Positions 35,333-44,163 are shown, numbered from the stretch's first letter. The stretch is DNA of 44,312 nt from Ligilactobacillus ubinensis (GCF_024160875.1 NZ_JAIULA010000024.1:1-44312); one strand, 5' to 3'. Program-made: numbers and translations. Notes: generated by a model not told the origin, from the letters alone.

Positions 35333-36007
35333 TCATTTTACTAGTTTATTCCATATAACAACTTTATCTTGTGCCAAGGAATTAGGAACATCAATAATTC
35401 GCTGATTTGAACTTCCTCTGAACTGCAAAGTTAAATCCTTCTTGTCATTTAAAAAGCGTCCATCCACTAAAATATCAAGATAGGTGAGTAATTCCTTTTT
35501 ATCTTCTGATTCTTGTTGCAATTCGTCCCATGTATAACCCGTCCATGACCAGATATCTTTACTATTTCCAAAGACTTTTCGAATACGTTTTACTAGTTTT
35601 AAACAAATTTGTGTATTTAAAAATGGTTCTCCACCAAGCAATGTTAATCCTTGAACATAATCCTCACTTAAATCTTTTATAATCTGATCTTCCAGTTCTT
35701 GCGTATAAACTGTACCATAGTTAAAACTTTGAGCAACCTTATTATAGCAACCTGGACAAGCAAATTTACATCCACTCACATATAAACTACATCGAACACC
35801 CTCACCATCCACAAAATTAAAAGGTTTATAATCAGCAATTTTCTGTTGACTTAATTTAGAAGCCAACCATTCTTCAGGTTTAGGATTTCGCGGTTGCTTA
35901 TTTAAAGAATGTTTTGACGAATTAGCTTTAGTAACTGATGTGCTTTTCATACTCTTATCAACAAACTGCGTATCTCCACCAATACTAATTCGAATTGTAC
36001 TAGTCAT
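35333..36007 (-). CDS. nrdG: anaerobic ribonucleotide reductase activating protein NrdG
   Basis: Radical-SAM enzyme that installs the glycyl radical on NrdD. The cluster motif C-x3-C-x2-C is in SGCKFACPGCYN, preceded by FNFVDGEGVRCSLY and followed by TLLGGEPF. The family core starts near residue 40 (NPKPEEWL). The 224 residues exceed the usual 155-190 because of a Ser/Lys/Thr-rich N-terminal extension. The ATG overlaps the nrdD 3' end by eight bases; a later start is possible (for example the Met near residue 20). Operon with nrdD. Confidence 0.95.
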   Translation of the reverse strand: MTSTIRISIGGDTQFVDKSMKSTSVTKANSSKHSLNKQPRNPKPEEWLASKLSQQKIADYKPFNFVDGEGVRCSLYVSGCKFACPGCYNKVAQSFNYGTVYTQELEDQIIKDLSEDYVQGLTLLGGEPFLNTQICLKLVKRIRKVFGNSKDIWSWTGYTWDELQQESEDKKELLTYLDILVDGRFLNDKKDLTLQFRGSSNQRIIDVPNSLAQDKVVIWNKLVK

Positions 36008-38165
36008 GTTCTTTAACCATTCCTTTTGTCATGTTCTTTGCTCGTGATGCAATTTCAACATGTCGTCCGTGAACCATTGGTCTTTGCAATGGATTTCCTA
36101 AATAACCACATGTTCTTTTTACACAATCACACGTTTTAGGGTCATGATTTCCACAATCAGGGCATTCAAACCCACGTTCAGTTGCCTTAAATTCACCCTG
36201 GAAGCCGCACTTATAGCAATGATCAATTGGTGTATTTGTCCCTAAATATCCCACTTTATCATATGCCCAATCCCAAACAGCTTCGAGCGCTTTAGGATTT
36301 TGACGCAAATTTGGATACTCACAGTAGTGAATAAAACCACCAGAAGCATATTTAGGATAATCCATCTCAAACGTTAATTTTTCAAATGGCGTTGGATGCT
36401 TTCTAACATCATAGTGAAAACTATTTGTATAATACTCTTTATCTGTAATATCTTTTATCTTACCAAATTTCTGAGTATCTAAGACACAAAAACGGTCTGT
36501 TAAGGATTCGCTAGGCGTTGAATAGACGCTAAAATGATAATCATATTTGCTAGACCAACTATCACAATAGTTCTTCATTTTTTTCACAATTTCTAGCGTA
36601 AAATCGTGGGCTTGCTGATTTTTTTCCCAATTAGGACCAAAAAAGTATGTGCCTACCTCATATAACCCAATATATCCAATTGAAACAGTTGCTCGTTCAT
36701 GTTTAAATAATTCATTAACACTATCAGTTGCAGCTAGACGTTTTCCAAATGCACCGTATTGGTATAAAATAGGTGCGTTTTCCGGTAATGCATCCAATGT
36801 TCTTTTAACTTTAAAAACTAATGCATCCTCAGCTAGCTTCATTCGTTCACTAAAAATGCTCCAAAACAATGCAACATCACCCTGTGATTGCAATGCAATC
36901 CTAGGTAGATTAACTGTTACAACTCCCAAGTTCATGCGTCCTGAATTTACTTCCTTGCCTTTATCGTCTTTCCAGCCTTGTAAAAAAGAACGACAACCCA
37001 TAGGTGCTTTAAAACTACCTGTTATTTCTTTTATCTTATCATACATTAAAACATCAGGATACATTCTTTGAGTAGCACATTTAACCGCTAGCTCTTTTAT
37101 ATCATAGTTAGGATCATTAGGTTTCAAATTTAAATCTTTTTTTATCGTAAATACTAATTTAGGAAAAATAGCCGTTCTCTTCTCGCGTCCTAAGCCTTCA
37201 ATTCTAATATTTAAAATAGACTTTTGAATTTCGCGCGCAATCCACGAAGTCCCTAACCCAAAACCTAAAGTTGTAAACGGTGTTTGACCTTGCGAAGAAA
37301 ATAACGTATTTATTTCATATTCTAAGCCCTGCATTGCATCATAAATATCTTTTTTCGTTCTCTTCTTTGCAAACTCTTTTTGTTTAACAGGATCATCTAT
37401 ATAATCTTTTGCTTCTTTTATATGCTTTTGATAATTACGCATTGCAAACGGTTCTAAAACTTCATCAACACGATCTGCAGAACAACCTCCATACTGACTT
37501 GATGCAACATTAGCTATTATTTGTGCCATTTGTGCAGTGGCAGTTTGAATTGAATGTGGGCTTTCAACTTCTGCATTCCCAATTTTAAAGCCATTTGTCA
37601 GCATTTCTTTAAAATCAATTAAACAACAATTAGTCATTGGACTCCATGGTGTATAATCTAAATCATGATAGTGAATATCGCCTCTTAGATGTGCTTTAGC
37701 AATATGTTCTGGCATCATTTTCAAACCCAAAGTTTTACCAACTGTCCCTGCAGTTAGATCTCTTTGAGTATTAAATACGTTACTATCCTTATTGGCATTT
37801 TCATGTACTAATGCAGGATCTTGTGCTTGTAGACGATTTAATCTATCCGTTGGATTAGTTTGTTTAGCCCACTTTACTTCGTTTTCTTTGAAAATATCAG
37901 TGTATTTTTGTGCTTCATTCGTATACTCTAAATCTTTTAATGTTTGTACAAAAGATTTACGCATTTCATCTGCGTGAATTACTTCATCTATATTGATGGA
38001 AGTAAATAACACGCCCAATATTTCTTCTTTTTGTTCGCTTAGACCTAATTTATCCAATATATATTCTAGTTTATAAAGCATAAATGGCATTTCTGATCCA
38101 TCACGCTTGATAAATTTTGTTGGTAAAATTAAACCTATATGTGCGTGTTTCCTTACTTCCATCAT
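36000..38165 (-). CDS. nrdD: anaerobic ribonucleoside-triphosphate reductase NrdD
   Basis: Class III (oxygen-sensitive) reductase that makes dNTPs without oxygen. An ATP-cone-like N-terminus (about 10-100) is followed by the barrel with NCCLIDFKEML and GCSADRVDEVLEPF. A C-terminal zinc site (CYKCGFQGEF to CPDCGNH) precedes the glycyl-radical loop RTCGYLGNP, 31 residues from the end. I start at ATG 38165: AGGAGG is nine bases upstream, and the longer frame from 38201 runs through it. It has 721 residues. NrdR-like boxes lie upstream. Confidence 0.96.
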   Translation of the reverse strand: MMEVRKHAHIGLILPTKFIKRDGSEMPFMLYKLEYILDKLGLSEQKEEILGVLFTSINIDEVIHADEMRKSFVQTLKDLEYTNEAQKYTDIFKENEVKWAKQTNPTDRLNRLQAQDPALVHENANKDSNVFNTQRDLTAGTVGKTLGLKMMPEHIAKAHLRGDIHYHDLDYTPWSPMTNCCLIDFKEMLTNGFKIGNAEVESPHSIQTATAQMAQIIANVASSQYGGCSADRVDEVLEPFAMRNYQKHIKEAKDYIDDPVKQKEFAKKRTKKDIYDAMQGLEYEINTLFSSQGQTPFTTLGFGLGTSWIAREIQKSILNIRIEGLGREKRTAIFPKLVFTIKKDLNLKPNDPNYDIKELAVKCATQRMYPDVLMYDKIKEITGSFKAPMGCRSFLQGWKDDKGKEVNSGRMNLGVVTVNLPRIALQSQGDVALFWSIFSERMKLAEDALVFKVKRTLDALPENAPILYQYGAFGKRLAATDSVNELFKHERATVSIGYIGLYEVGTYFFGPNWEKNQQAHDFTLEIVKKMKNYCDSWSSKYDYHFSVYSTPSESLTDRFCVLDTQKFGKIKDITDKEYYTNSFHYDVRKHPTPFEKLTFEMDYPKYASGGFIHYCEYPNLRQNPKALEAVWDWAYDKVGYLGTNTPIDHCYKCGFQGEFKATERGFECPDCGNHDPKTCDCVKRTCGYLGNPLQRPMVHGRHVEIASRAKNMTKGMVKEHD

Positions 38166-38235
38166 CACTAATATCCTCCTAAATTTTTTCTTGATTATCA
38201 AAATATTTCTTTCATATATATTCTATACCTTTTAC

Positions 38236-38290
38236 ACACCATATACAACATATTGTAGTAATAAAAAATAAATTGTACGATATATAGTAT
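38236..38290. promoter_or_regulatory. two NrdR-box-like sites upstream of nrdD
   Basis: Sites at 38236-38251 and 38275-38290 partly match the NrdR box acaCwATATwtaGtgt; the second fits 9 of 10 core positions on the minus strand and the first about 7. The 39-base centre spacing is not the usual 31-32. Confidence 0.35.
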
Positions 38291-38423
38291 GTAAGTTTTA
38301 CGTTTACATATATTGCTGTTCATGCTTTCGGCTTATCTTTGAATAATTAAAACTTTTTCTTTTCTTCACTTCAATCTAAGCGTTATAATATAATCACAAA
38401 ATTCTAGAAAGAAGGATATTGGT

Positions 38424-38987
38424 TTGACATTAACATTAGAAAAAATTGAACAACAAACAAATAGTGGTTTAAATGAACTTTTAAGCCAAACAACTTTAGA
38501 ACCAGATTCTCTTTTTGTCCTTGGGTGCAGTACAAGCGAAATTCAGGGCGAACATATTGGTAAACATTCAAATATAGATATTGGACGTACTGTAATTCAA
38601 ACTATACTTAAAACACTAGCCCCTTTAAAAATTAACCTTGCTGTTCAAGGGTGTGAACATTTAAACCGTGCATTAGTTGTCGAAAAAAAAGTAGCTCAAA
38701 AATTAAATCTAGAAGTTGTTTCAGTCTATCCGTCACTCCATGCAGGTGGTGCTGCCCAAGTAGCTGCATTCGAACAATTTGAAAATCCTGTTGAAGTTGA
38801 ACATATTGTTGCACAAGCTGGAATGGATATTGGAGATACATCAATTGGTATGCATGTTAAATATGTTCAAATTCCTGTTCGTACCTCTATTAAAGAAATT
38901 GGTGCGGCACATACTACATTCTTACGTTCAAGGCCCAAGTTGATTGGTGGTCAACGAGCAAAATATTCTTGGGATCCGTTTTCTTAA
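38424..38987 (+). CDS. ywlG: TIGR01440/UPF0340 family protein (YwlG)
   Basis: Conserved Firmicute protein of 187 residues and unknown function. Family marks are FVLGCSTSEIQGEHIGKHSN, INLAVQGCEHLNRALVVE, HAGGAAQVAAFEQF and AHTTFLRSRPKLIGGQRAKY. It has no signal peptide or membrane segment. The conserved Cys and His residues suggest metal or thiol chemistry, but that is a guess. TTG start, six bases after AAGGAT, with a TATAAT box at 38384-38389. Divergent from nrdD, with its own terminator. Confidence 0.88.
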   Translation: MTLTLEKIEQQTNSGLNELLSQTTLEPDSLFVLGCSTSEIQGEHIGKHSNIDIGRTVIQTILKTLAPLKINLAVQGCEHLNRALVVEKKVAQKLNLEVVSVYPSLHAGGAAQVAAFEQFENPVEVEHIVAQAGMDIGDTSIGMHVKYVQIPVRTSIKEIGAAHTTFLRSRPKLIGGQRAKYSWDPFS

Positions 38988-39015
38988 TTCAGCCCTCTTA
39001 AAAAATGCTAATATT

Positions 39016-39066
39016 AAACCCTTAATTTTTGTTTAGAGATTAATCTAACTTTACTAAGGGTTTTTT
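39016..39066 (+). terminator. terminator of ywlG
   Basis: AAACCCTTA pairs with TAAGGGTTT, followed by TTTT. An inner GTTTAGA..TCTAAC stem strengthens it. Confidence 0.8.
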
Positions 39067-39081
39067 GCTTTCTTTTTCTAA

Positions 39082-39126
39082 CAGCAAAAAATAACCTTAT
39101 CTTAGATAATTACTAAGATAAGGCTA
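39082..39126 (-). terminator. terminator of amtB
   Basis: CCTTATCTTAG (39094-39104) pairs perfectly with CTAAGATAAGG (39113-39123). A T-rich run follows on the minus strand. Confidence 0.75.
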
Positions 39127-39199
39127 TTAATCTAATATACAATGAAACTATCATAGTAAATCAAAATTTAAATAATTACATTTAAATAGTGGAATCATA

Positions 39200-40507
39200 T
39201 TAATCATATCTATTCTTATCAAAATGGGCTAATTGTCCTCTAAATTCGTCTGGATAACGTTCAATTGTATGTGTATCTTCACCAATTGAATAATCAACTC
39301 GTTCTCCATGTTCGCCAAAATCTAAACCTGCTAATTCTTCTTTTTCATCTACACGCATTTTAATAAAGAGTTTTAAAACTGGAATTAAAATCAAACACAT
39401 CACGGTAACAAAAACTATCGTTGCTAATGTACCTACAATTTGTATTAAAAAAAGATGTATTCCTCCACCATAAAACAGTCCATTTTCTGTGATTCCTGAA
39501 TTAACTGTCTTTGTAGCTAAAGCCCCTGTTAAAATAGAACCAACTATTCCTGAAACACCATGACACCCGAATGCATCTAAAGGATCATCAAATTTCAAAA
39601 CCGGTTTTATATAATTCACAAAAACAAAACTTGCTACCGTACATAAAATTCCTATTACAATTGCACCAACAGTAGTCACGTACCCAGCTGCCGGCGTTAT
39701 GCCAACCAATCCACATAATGCACCTGTACAAACACCAACTAAAGATGGTTTACCACCTGTTTGAATTTCAAGTACCATCCATGTAATCATTGCTGTTGAT
39801 GCTGCTACAGTTGTAACCAAAAATGCATTCATTGCAATACTGTTCATTACTAAAGCTGAACCAGCATTAAATCCGTACCAACCAATCCACAAAATAGCCG
39901 TGCCACATAAAACCCAAGGCAAGTTATAATGCTCATCTTCAAACTTCAAACGTTTACCCAAGAAAATAGATAGTATAAGTGCTGTTACACCAGCATTAAT
40001 ATGTACGACTGTGCCACCAGCGAAATCTAAAACTCCTAATGAAGCCAAGATTCCGTTTGAACTCCAAACCATATGAACAAGTGGATAATATATAAAAATT
40101 GACCAAACTGCAATAAAACCGAATAAGTAATTAAAACGCATCCGACCCACAACAGCACCCACAAACAACGCTGGGGTAATTATGGCAAACATCATTTGGA
40201 AAACTAAATATGTACCTGTATTTAGCCCTTGATCTTTCAGTGTAACTTTACCTAAATCAATTCCACTTAAAAAAAAGTGCTTAATAGTTCCAATGACACC
40301 ACCTATATTGCCATTAAAACTTAATTCATAACCTACAGCAACATACAAAACCACTGCTAATCCACAGATTATAAAAACAGAAAGCATTGTGTTAACAACA
40401 TTTTTTCTCGAAACCAAACCTCCATAAAAGAAAGCTAAGCCTGGTGTCATAAAAAAAACAAGAATTGAAGATATAATTACAAATGTTGAATTAGCTGCAT
40501 TTAGCAT
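39200..40507 (-). CDS. amtB: ammonium transporter AmtB
   Basis: Trimeric ammonium/ammonia channel with about 11 transmembrane helices. TPGLAFFYGGLV at the N-terminus, the twin pore histidines in GGTVVHINAG and FGCHGVSG, and MMFAIITPALFVGA are all in place. I start at ATG 40507, eight bases after AAGGAG; the GTG at 40513 is too close to it. It has 435 residues. No glnK lies beside it, although amtB is often paired with a PII gene. Monocistronic. Confidence 0.95.
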   Translation of the reverse strand: MLNAANSTFVIISSILVFFMTPGLAFFYGGLVSRKNVVNTMLSVFIICGLAVVLYVAVGYELSFNGNIGGVIGTIKHFFLSGIDLGKVTLKDQGLNTGTYLVFQMMFAIITPALFVGAVVGRMRFNYLFGFIAVWSIFIYYPLVHMVWSSNGILASLGVLDFAGGTVVHINAGVTALILSIFLGKRLKFEDEHYNLPWVLCGTAILWIGWYGFNAGSALVMNSIAMNAFLVTTVAASTAMITWMVLEIQTGGKPSLVGVCTGALCGLVGITPAAGYVTTVGAIVIGILCTVASFVFVNYIKPVLKFDDPLDAFGCHGVSGIVGSILTGALATKTVNSGITENGLFYGGGIHLFLIQIVGTLATIVFVTVMCLILIPVLKLFIKMRVDEKEELAGLDFGEHGERVDYSIGEDTHTIERYPDEFRGQLAHFDKNRYD

Positions 40508-40689
40508 ATACACCTCTCCTTTGCCTTTGATGTGATAAATTATAACATCATATATCTTTTTTGTTATTATTTTTTCTTTAATCTAATCATTTTTTAATGT
40601 AAAAAAGACAAGCTTTGACTTTTTTTGATTTTAATACCCCTTACATGTTATAAAACATAACCTAAATGAGCATGTGCTTATTTATTTTC

Positions 40690-40728
40690 ACAAAAAAACA
40701 AGTTGCTTTTTGATGAAGCTAACTTGTC
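40690..40728 (-). terminator. terminator of pckA
   Basis: ACAAGTT-GCTT pairs with AAGC-t-AACTTGT. A run of seven T follows on the minus strand, 15 bases past the pckA stop. Confidence 0.88.
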
Positions 40729-40742
40729 TAAATTATAGTTAT

Positions 40743-42392
40743 TCATTTCAATTCCTTAAGTAATTGATCTAACTTATCCGATACTTCCATTGGTAACTTA
40801 TCATACGGAGTATCGAGATTATGTTGTTGAACCCAGTTACGTCTAATTTCGAAACGTCTTTTTAACTTATTCACATACTCTTTATTTGAAAAATCAATTG
40901 GATATCCTGAAATATTAGTACAACTAATTCCTGATAATCCACCGAAAGAGCGCCATTTCATTTTATCATTGACTATACTTTCAAGGATATTTAAAGTAAC
41001 GTTCTTACCTATATCCAAGCCATTGAACTCTGCCGTATTTACAATATAGCAATTAACTTTCCTCTTTTCAAATAGTTCCTTAAAATCATTATAATCCTCA
41101 GCCAATGGATATGCTCTAAAGGGATCCGCAAAGGGTTCAATAACTAACATGTTTTCATCTGTACTTTCAGTTAAATTTTCAGCGGTCGATCGCTTAGTTG
41201 CTAAAGTTACTCCAAATGTAGTTGCCAAAATCGGATCTTCAAGTTTTAAGATAGGGGGTAAACTATCGTCTTTCATAATCCAAAAAATTGCATCCATCGG
41301 CTCATTTTCCTTATCTACACGATTAATAGAAGCATACCGCGATTTAATTGTCCTACCATTTCCATTACGCAAGTCTTCTGTTACAAGTACTTTTTCTCCT
41401 TTGCTATTTAAGGTTACACCTACATTCATTATTGTTGTAAAATACGCTGTTTCTCTAGTCCCTGGTAAATAATCACTCGTTTTATCAAAATAAGCTGGTT
41501 CTAGCGCTATTGAGCTCCCATCGCTACGCGAAATAACAAATGCATCATCATGTAAAACCGTAATATCAAATTTATCATCGTGTTTTGCATGTGTTAAAGT
41601 TGATTTGCCTGATCCTGATAATCCATAAAAAGCAAAAACCTTATCTTTTCGATTCTTAAAATGAAACGCTTTGGCACCACCATGACATGCAGTATACCCA
41701 TTTCTATGCGCTGTTGCCCAAGCCAATGTTAAAGTAGCCTTTTTTAACTCTCCAAAATAACGTAATCCTAGTATGGCTCCAACATTGTGAGCCGCATCAA
41801 ATATGACTAACCCATCAGGATACTCACTGTTTGTCCAGAATGGGTCAGCATATAAATAGATATCTCCTTCAGGATATTTTTTTGATTCCGCATATATTTT
41901 TGAATACTTAGCATTAAAATTTTGAAAATTAAGCATATATGACAGCAAATTCATTTCAAAACCTTCAGGTAACATCAAATGTGCCTTAAGCATAAAATCC
42001 TTATCTAATCCCACAACAACTTCTGTCTTATAAAAATTATGCTTTGCGCCTATGTAAATTGCTTCTTGTAAAATCTTAATTAACTTATCTGTATCTTCTT
42101 TAGGATCATCAATTAAATGGCGTGCAGCAGCAGTTCTTCCTACTACAGCTCCATGGTTATCAACTAACATCTTTGCATATGCTGGCAAACCCAGTTCACT
42201 TGTATGTTCTATTGCTAAATCAGTAATTATTGTTGCTGGATTATTAGCTGCTAATTTATATGCTGTCATTAAATCTGTAATTTTTCTTACATTATTAGCG
42301 TAAAAGGCAGTTTCAATAGTTGTTCTTGTTTGTGAAAAAATAGGATTCTTTTTCGATATATCTCTTTCCAAAAACTTTTCTAATGTACTCAT
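40743..42392 (-). CDS. pckA: phosphoenolpyruvate carboxykinase (ATP)
   Basis: Interconverts oxaloacetate and PEP with ATP/ADP. Walker A-like FYGLSGSGKSTLT is at about 254-266. The ligand Lys and His sit in FGELKKATLT and TACHGGAKA, and HDDAF carries the metal Asp. The lactobacillar form differs from the enterobacterial one (SGSGKS rather than SGTGKT). I start at ATG 42392, ten bases after AGGAGA; the longer frame from 42416 overlaps the SD. It has 549 residues. In lactobacilli it may run toward oxaloacetate or PEP; direction is not readable here. A cre-like site lies in its leader. Confidence 0.93.
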   Translation of the reverse strand: MSTLEKFLERDISKKNPIFSQTRTTIETAFYANNVRKITDLMTAYKLAANNPATIITDLAIEHTSELGLPAYAKMLVDNHGAVVGRTAAARHLIDDPKEDTDKLIKILQEAIYIGAKHNFYKTEVVVGLDKDFMLKAHLMLPEGFEMNLLSYMLNFQNFNAKYSKIYAESKKYPEGDIYLYADPFWTNSEYPDGLVIFDAAHNVGAILGLRYFGELKKATLTLAWATAHRNGYTACHGGAKAFHFKNRKDKVFAFYGLSGSGKSTLTHAKHDDKFDITVLHDDAFVISRSDGSSIALEPAYFDKTSDYLPGTRETAYFTTIMNVGVTLNSKGEKVLVTEDLRNGNGRTIKSRYASINRVDKENEPMDAIFWIMKDDSLPPILKLEDPILATTFGVTLATKRSTAENLTESTDENMLVIEPFADPFRAYPLAEDYNDFKELFEKRKVNCYIVNTAEFNGLDIGKNVTLNILESIVNDKMKWRSFGGLSGISCTNISGYPIDFSNKEYVNKLKRRFEIRRNWVQQHNLDTPYDKLPMEVSDKLDQLLKELK

Positions 42393-42419
42393 TTTAATAA
42401 CATCTCCTATATACAAATA

Positions 42420-42458
42420 AAAAAACGTTTTCTATATATATTTTAACATATTATTATA
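42420..42458 (-). promoter_or_regulatory. pckA -10 box and cre-like site
   Basis: TATAAT on the minus strand (42453-42458) is followed by AAAAAACGTTTTCT (42420-42433, plus-strand reading). That matches the CcpA cre core but lacks the outer TG/CA. The location suits a roadblock repressor. Confidence 0.35.
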
Positions 42459-42880
42459 GATAGTTTACGCTAATATATTTTTTATTGTTCCTTAACAAAT
42501 CAATAAAACTACATCTCATTTTTTTAAATTCTACTTAATATACATATAATGGTCCCATTTAGCGTACATAAAGCAAAGTTCAACGCAAAAATAGTTGTAA
42601 CCAAAAAAGCCTCAAACTCTTTTTACCTTCGAGTAATTGATGACAAAATGCATACATATAGACAGCTAGATACTTAACTCTGTATAATATCCAAACCCTC
42701 CTCTAGGCTATTCAATTTGAAATATTAATATTCTCTTACTAATCATCTTTTCTCACAATAGCTTCTTATGATTTATATCTAGATTTTATTTTAAATTTCA
42801 ATATTATCTTACAATTTGATATCTACTATTAAAACGTCCATAGCTATCTTTTGTTAGTTAGGTTACAAAAAATAAATTCG
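42459..42880. other. intergenic region with a possible short minus-strand unit
   Basis: No gene seen. On the minus strand GAGGAGG at about 42697-42703 precedes a six-codon frame. A small hairpin ACTCGAA..TTTGAG followed by GCTTTTTT (42607-42638) looks like a terminator. This may be a gene remnant. Confidence 0.3.
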
Positions 42881-42906
42881 CACTTACTAAAAATAAGTGT
42901 TATAAT
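42881..42906 (+). promoter_or_regulatory. extended -10 promoter with an overlapping inverted repeat
   Basis: TGTTATAAT (extended -10, TATAAT at 42901-42906) directly follows CACTTA-ctaaaaa-TAAGTG (42881-42899). The repeat fills the promoter spacer, a typical operator position. The matching regulator is unknown. Confidence 0.5.
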
Positions 42907-42948
42907 AGTAATATATTTTTGTATCTACATTAAGGAGAATCATAATTT

Positions 42949-43551
42949 ATGACAGAATTAGTAGTTAATGCTTTAAAAAAGCGTCGAACAATATATGCGT
43001 TAGGAGAAAACGTTAAACTGACACCTGAAAAAATATCTGAGTTAATCAAAGAAGCTATTAAATACTCACCAACAGCATTTAATAGTCAAACTGTACGTGC
43101 TGTAATTTTATTTGGAGAAAAATCAAAGCGTGTCTGGGATATTGTTGAACAGTGTTTAGAAAAGGAAGTTCCAAATGCTGAAGCGTTTAAAAAAACGAAA
43201 AAAAAGATTGAAACATTTAGAGCTGGTTTTGGAACAATTTTGTTTTTCACAGATACAGCGATAGTAAAAAATTTAGAAGAAAAATTTCCACTGTATGCAG
43301 AAAATTTCTATGATTGGTCTGAACAAGGTATAGGTGGTGCTCAACAAGCTGTTTGGGTTGCTTTGGCACAAGAAAATTTAGGAGCATCATTACAGCATTA
43401 TAATCCGTTAATTGATGAGTCAATTGCTAAAGAGTTTAGCATACCTAAAAGTTGGCGATTACGCGCTCAAATGCCTTTTGGTTCGATTGAATCAAAAGCT
43501 ATTGAAAAGAAATTCATCCTTGATGAAGAGCGTGTTCGAATAATAAAGTAG
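42949..43551 (+). CDS. nitroreductase family protein, Frm2/Hbn1-like
   Basis: FMN-dependent oxidoreductase-like protein of 200 residues. RRTIYALGENVKLTPE at the N-terminus, YSPTAFNSQTVRAVILFG, FYDWSEQGIGGAQQAVWVAL and QHYNPLIDESIAKEF match the Frm2/Hbn1 branch of the nitroreductase superfamily. Members are tied to redox and lipid stress; the substrate is unknown. ATG follows AAGGAG. It is monocistronic with an operator-like inverted repeat over its promoter and a strong terminator. Confidence 0.9.
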   Translation: MTELVVNALKKRRTIYALGENVKLTPEKISELIKEAIKYSPTAFNSQTVRAVILFGEKSKRVWDIVEQCLEKEVPNAEAFKKTKKKIETFRAGFGTILFFTDTAIVKNLEEKFPLYAENFYDWSEQGIGGAQQAVWVALAQENLGASLQHYNPLIDESIAKEFSIPKSWRLRAQMPFGSIESKAIEKKFILDEERVRIIK

Positions 43552-43582
43552 TTAATATAGCACAATTAAACCAATCTAAAAT

Positions 43583-43628
43583 TAGTTCTGATATGAAACG
43601 ATAAAATAGTTTCATGTCAGAACTTTTT
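43583..43628 (+). terminator. terminator of the nitroreductase gene
   Basis: AGTTCTGATATGAAAC (43583-43598) pairs with GTTTCATGTCAGAACT with one wobble, followed by TTTTGTT. Confidence 0.92.
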
Positions 43629-43716
43629 GTTAGACGAAATGGAATATATATTTCATTTATTTCAGTTGATTAGTGATTGATACAAAAATAAAACTGGATT
43701 AATCAGCAAAAATCTT

Positions 43717-43757
43717 AAAAAAATGAGACACACTCACAACATTAGGAGTATGCCTCA
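43717..43757 (-). terminator. terminator of the tRNA operon
   Basis: On the minus strand TGAGGCATACTC pairs with GAGTGTGTCTCA, followed by seven T, about 30 bases after tRNA-Leu. Confidence 0.88.
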
Positions 43758-43785
43758 AAAATCTCAGATTACTTTTTCAAATAAA

Positions 43786-43870
43786 TACCGGTGATCGGGG
43801 TCGAACCGATACGTCCTCAACGGACACTGGATTTTGAGTCCAGCGCGTCTGCCAATTCCGCCACACCGGC
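43786..43870 (-). tRNA. tRNA-Leu (CAA)
   Basis: A class II tRNA of 85 nt. The anticodon loop CTCAAAA in stem CTGGA/TCCAG gives CAA, reading UUG. The variable arm GTCCGTTGAGGAC and the T arm with TTCGACC are normal. G1-U72 is a wobble pair; CCA is not encoded. It is the last gene of the operon and a likely TrmL substrate. Confidence 0.96.
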
Positions 43871-43915
43871 ATAAACATTTAGCTAAACAATAAAATATAT
43901 GATCTATATCTTATA

Positions 43916-43987
43916 CTGGGGTAGCTGGATTCGAACCAGCGCATGACGGTACCAAAAACCGTTGCCTTACCACTTGGCTATACCCCA
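43916..43987 (-). tRNA. tRNA-Gln (UUG)
   Basis: Acceptor TGGGGTA pairs fully with TACCCCA, and the discriminator is G. Loop TTTTGGT in stem ACGGT/ACCGT gives anticodon UUG. D and T arms are canonical. CCA is not encoded. Confidence 0.95.
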
Positions 43988-43999
43988 ATAATAATTCAT

Positions 44000-44070
44000 A
44001 TCAGGTAGTTGGATTCGAACCAACATTTATGGAGTCAAAGTCCATTGCCTTACCACTTGGCTATACCAAA
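44000..44070 (-). tRNA. tRNA-Gln-like (UUG) with a weak acceptor stem
   Basis: The anticodon loop CTTTGAC in stem ATGGA/TCCAT gives UUG, and the D arm is identical to the neighbouring tRNA-Gln. The acceptor TTTGGTA against TACCTGA has a U-U mismatch (3-70) and a U-G pair (2-71). The discriminator is U, not the G expected for Gln. It may be decayed or specialised. Confidence 0.75.
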
Positions 44071-44078
44071 TATGAAAG

Positions 44079-44152
44079 GGCGGTAGATGGGAATCGAACC
44101 CACGCGTGCCGGAGCCACAATCCGGTGCGTTAACCACTTCGCCACTACCGCC
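44079..44152 (-). tRNA. tRNA-His (GUG)
   Basis: Loop TTGTGGC in stem CCGGA/TCCGG gives GUG. The extra 5' G pairs with C73, the His identity element. D and T arms are canonical. CCA is not encoded. Confidence 0.95.
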
Positions 44153-44163
44153 ATTATTAAGTT

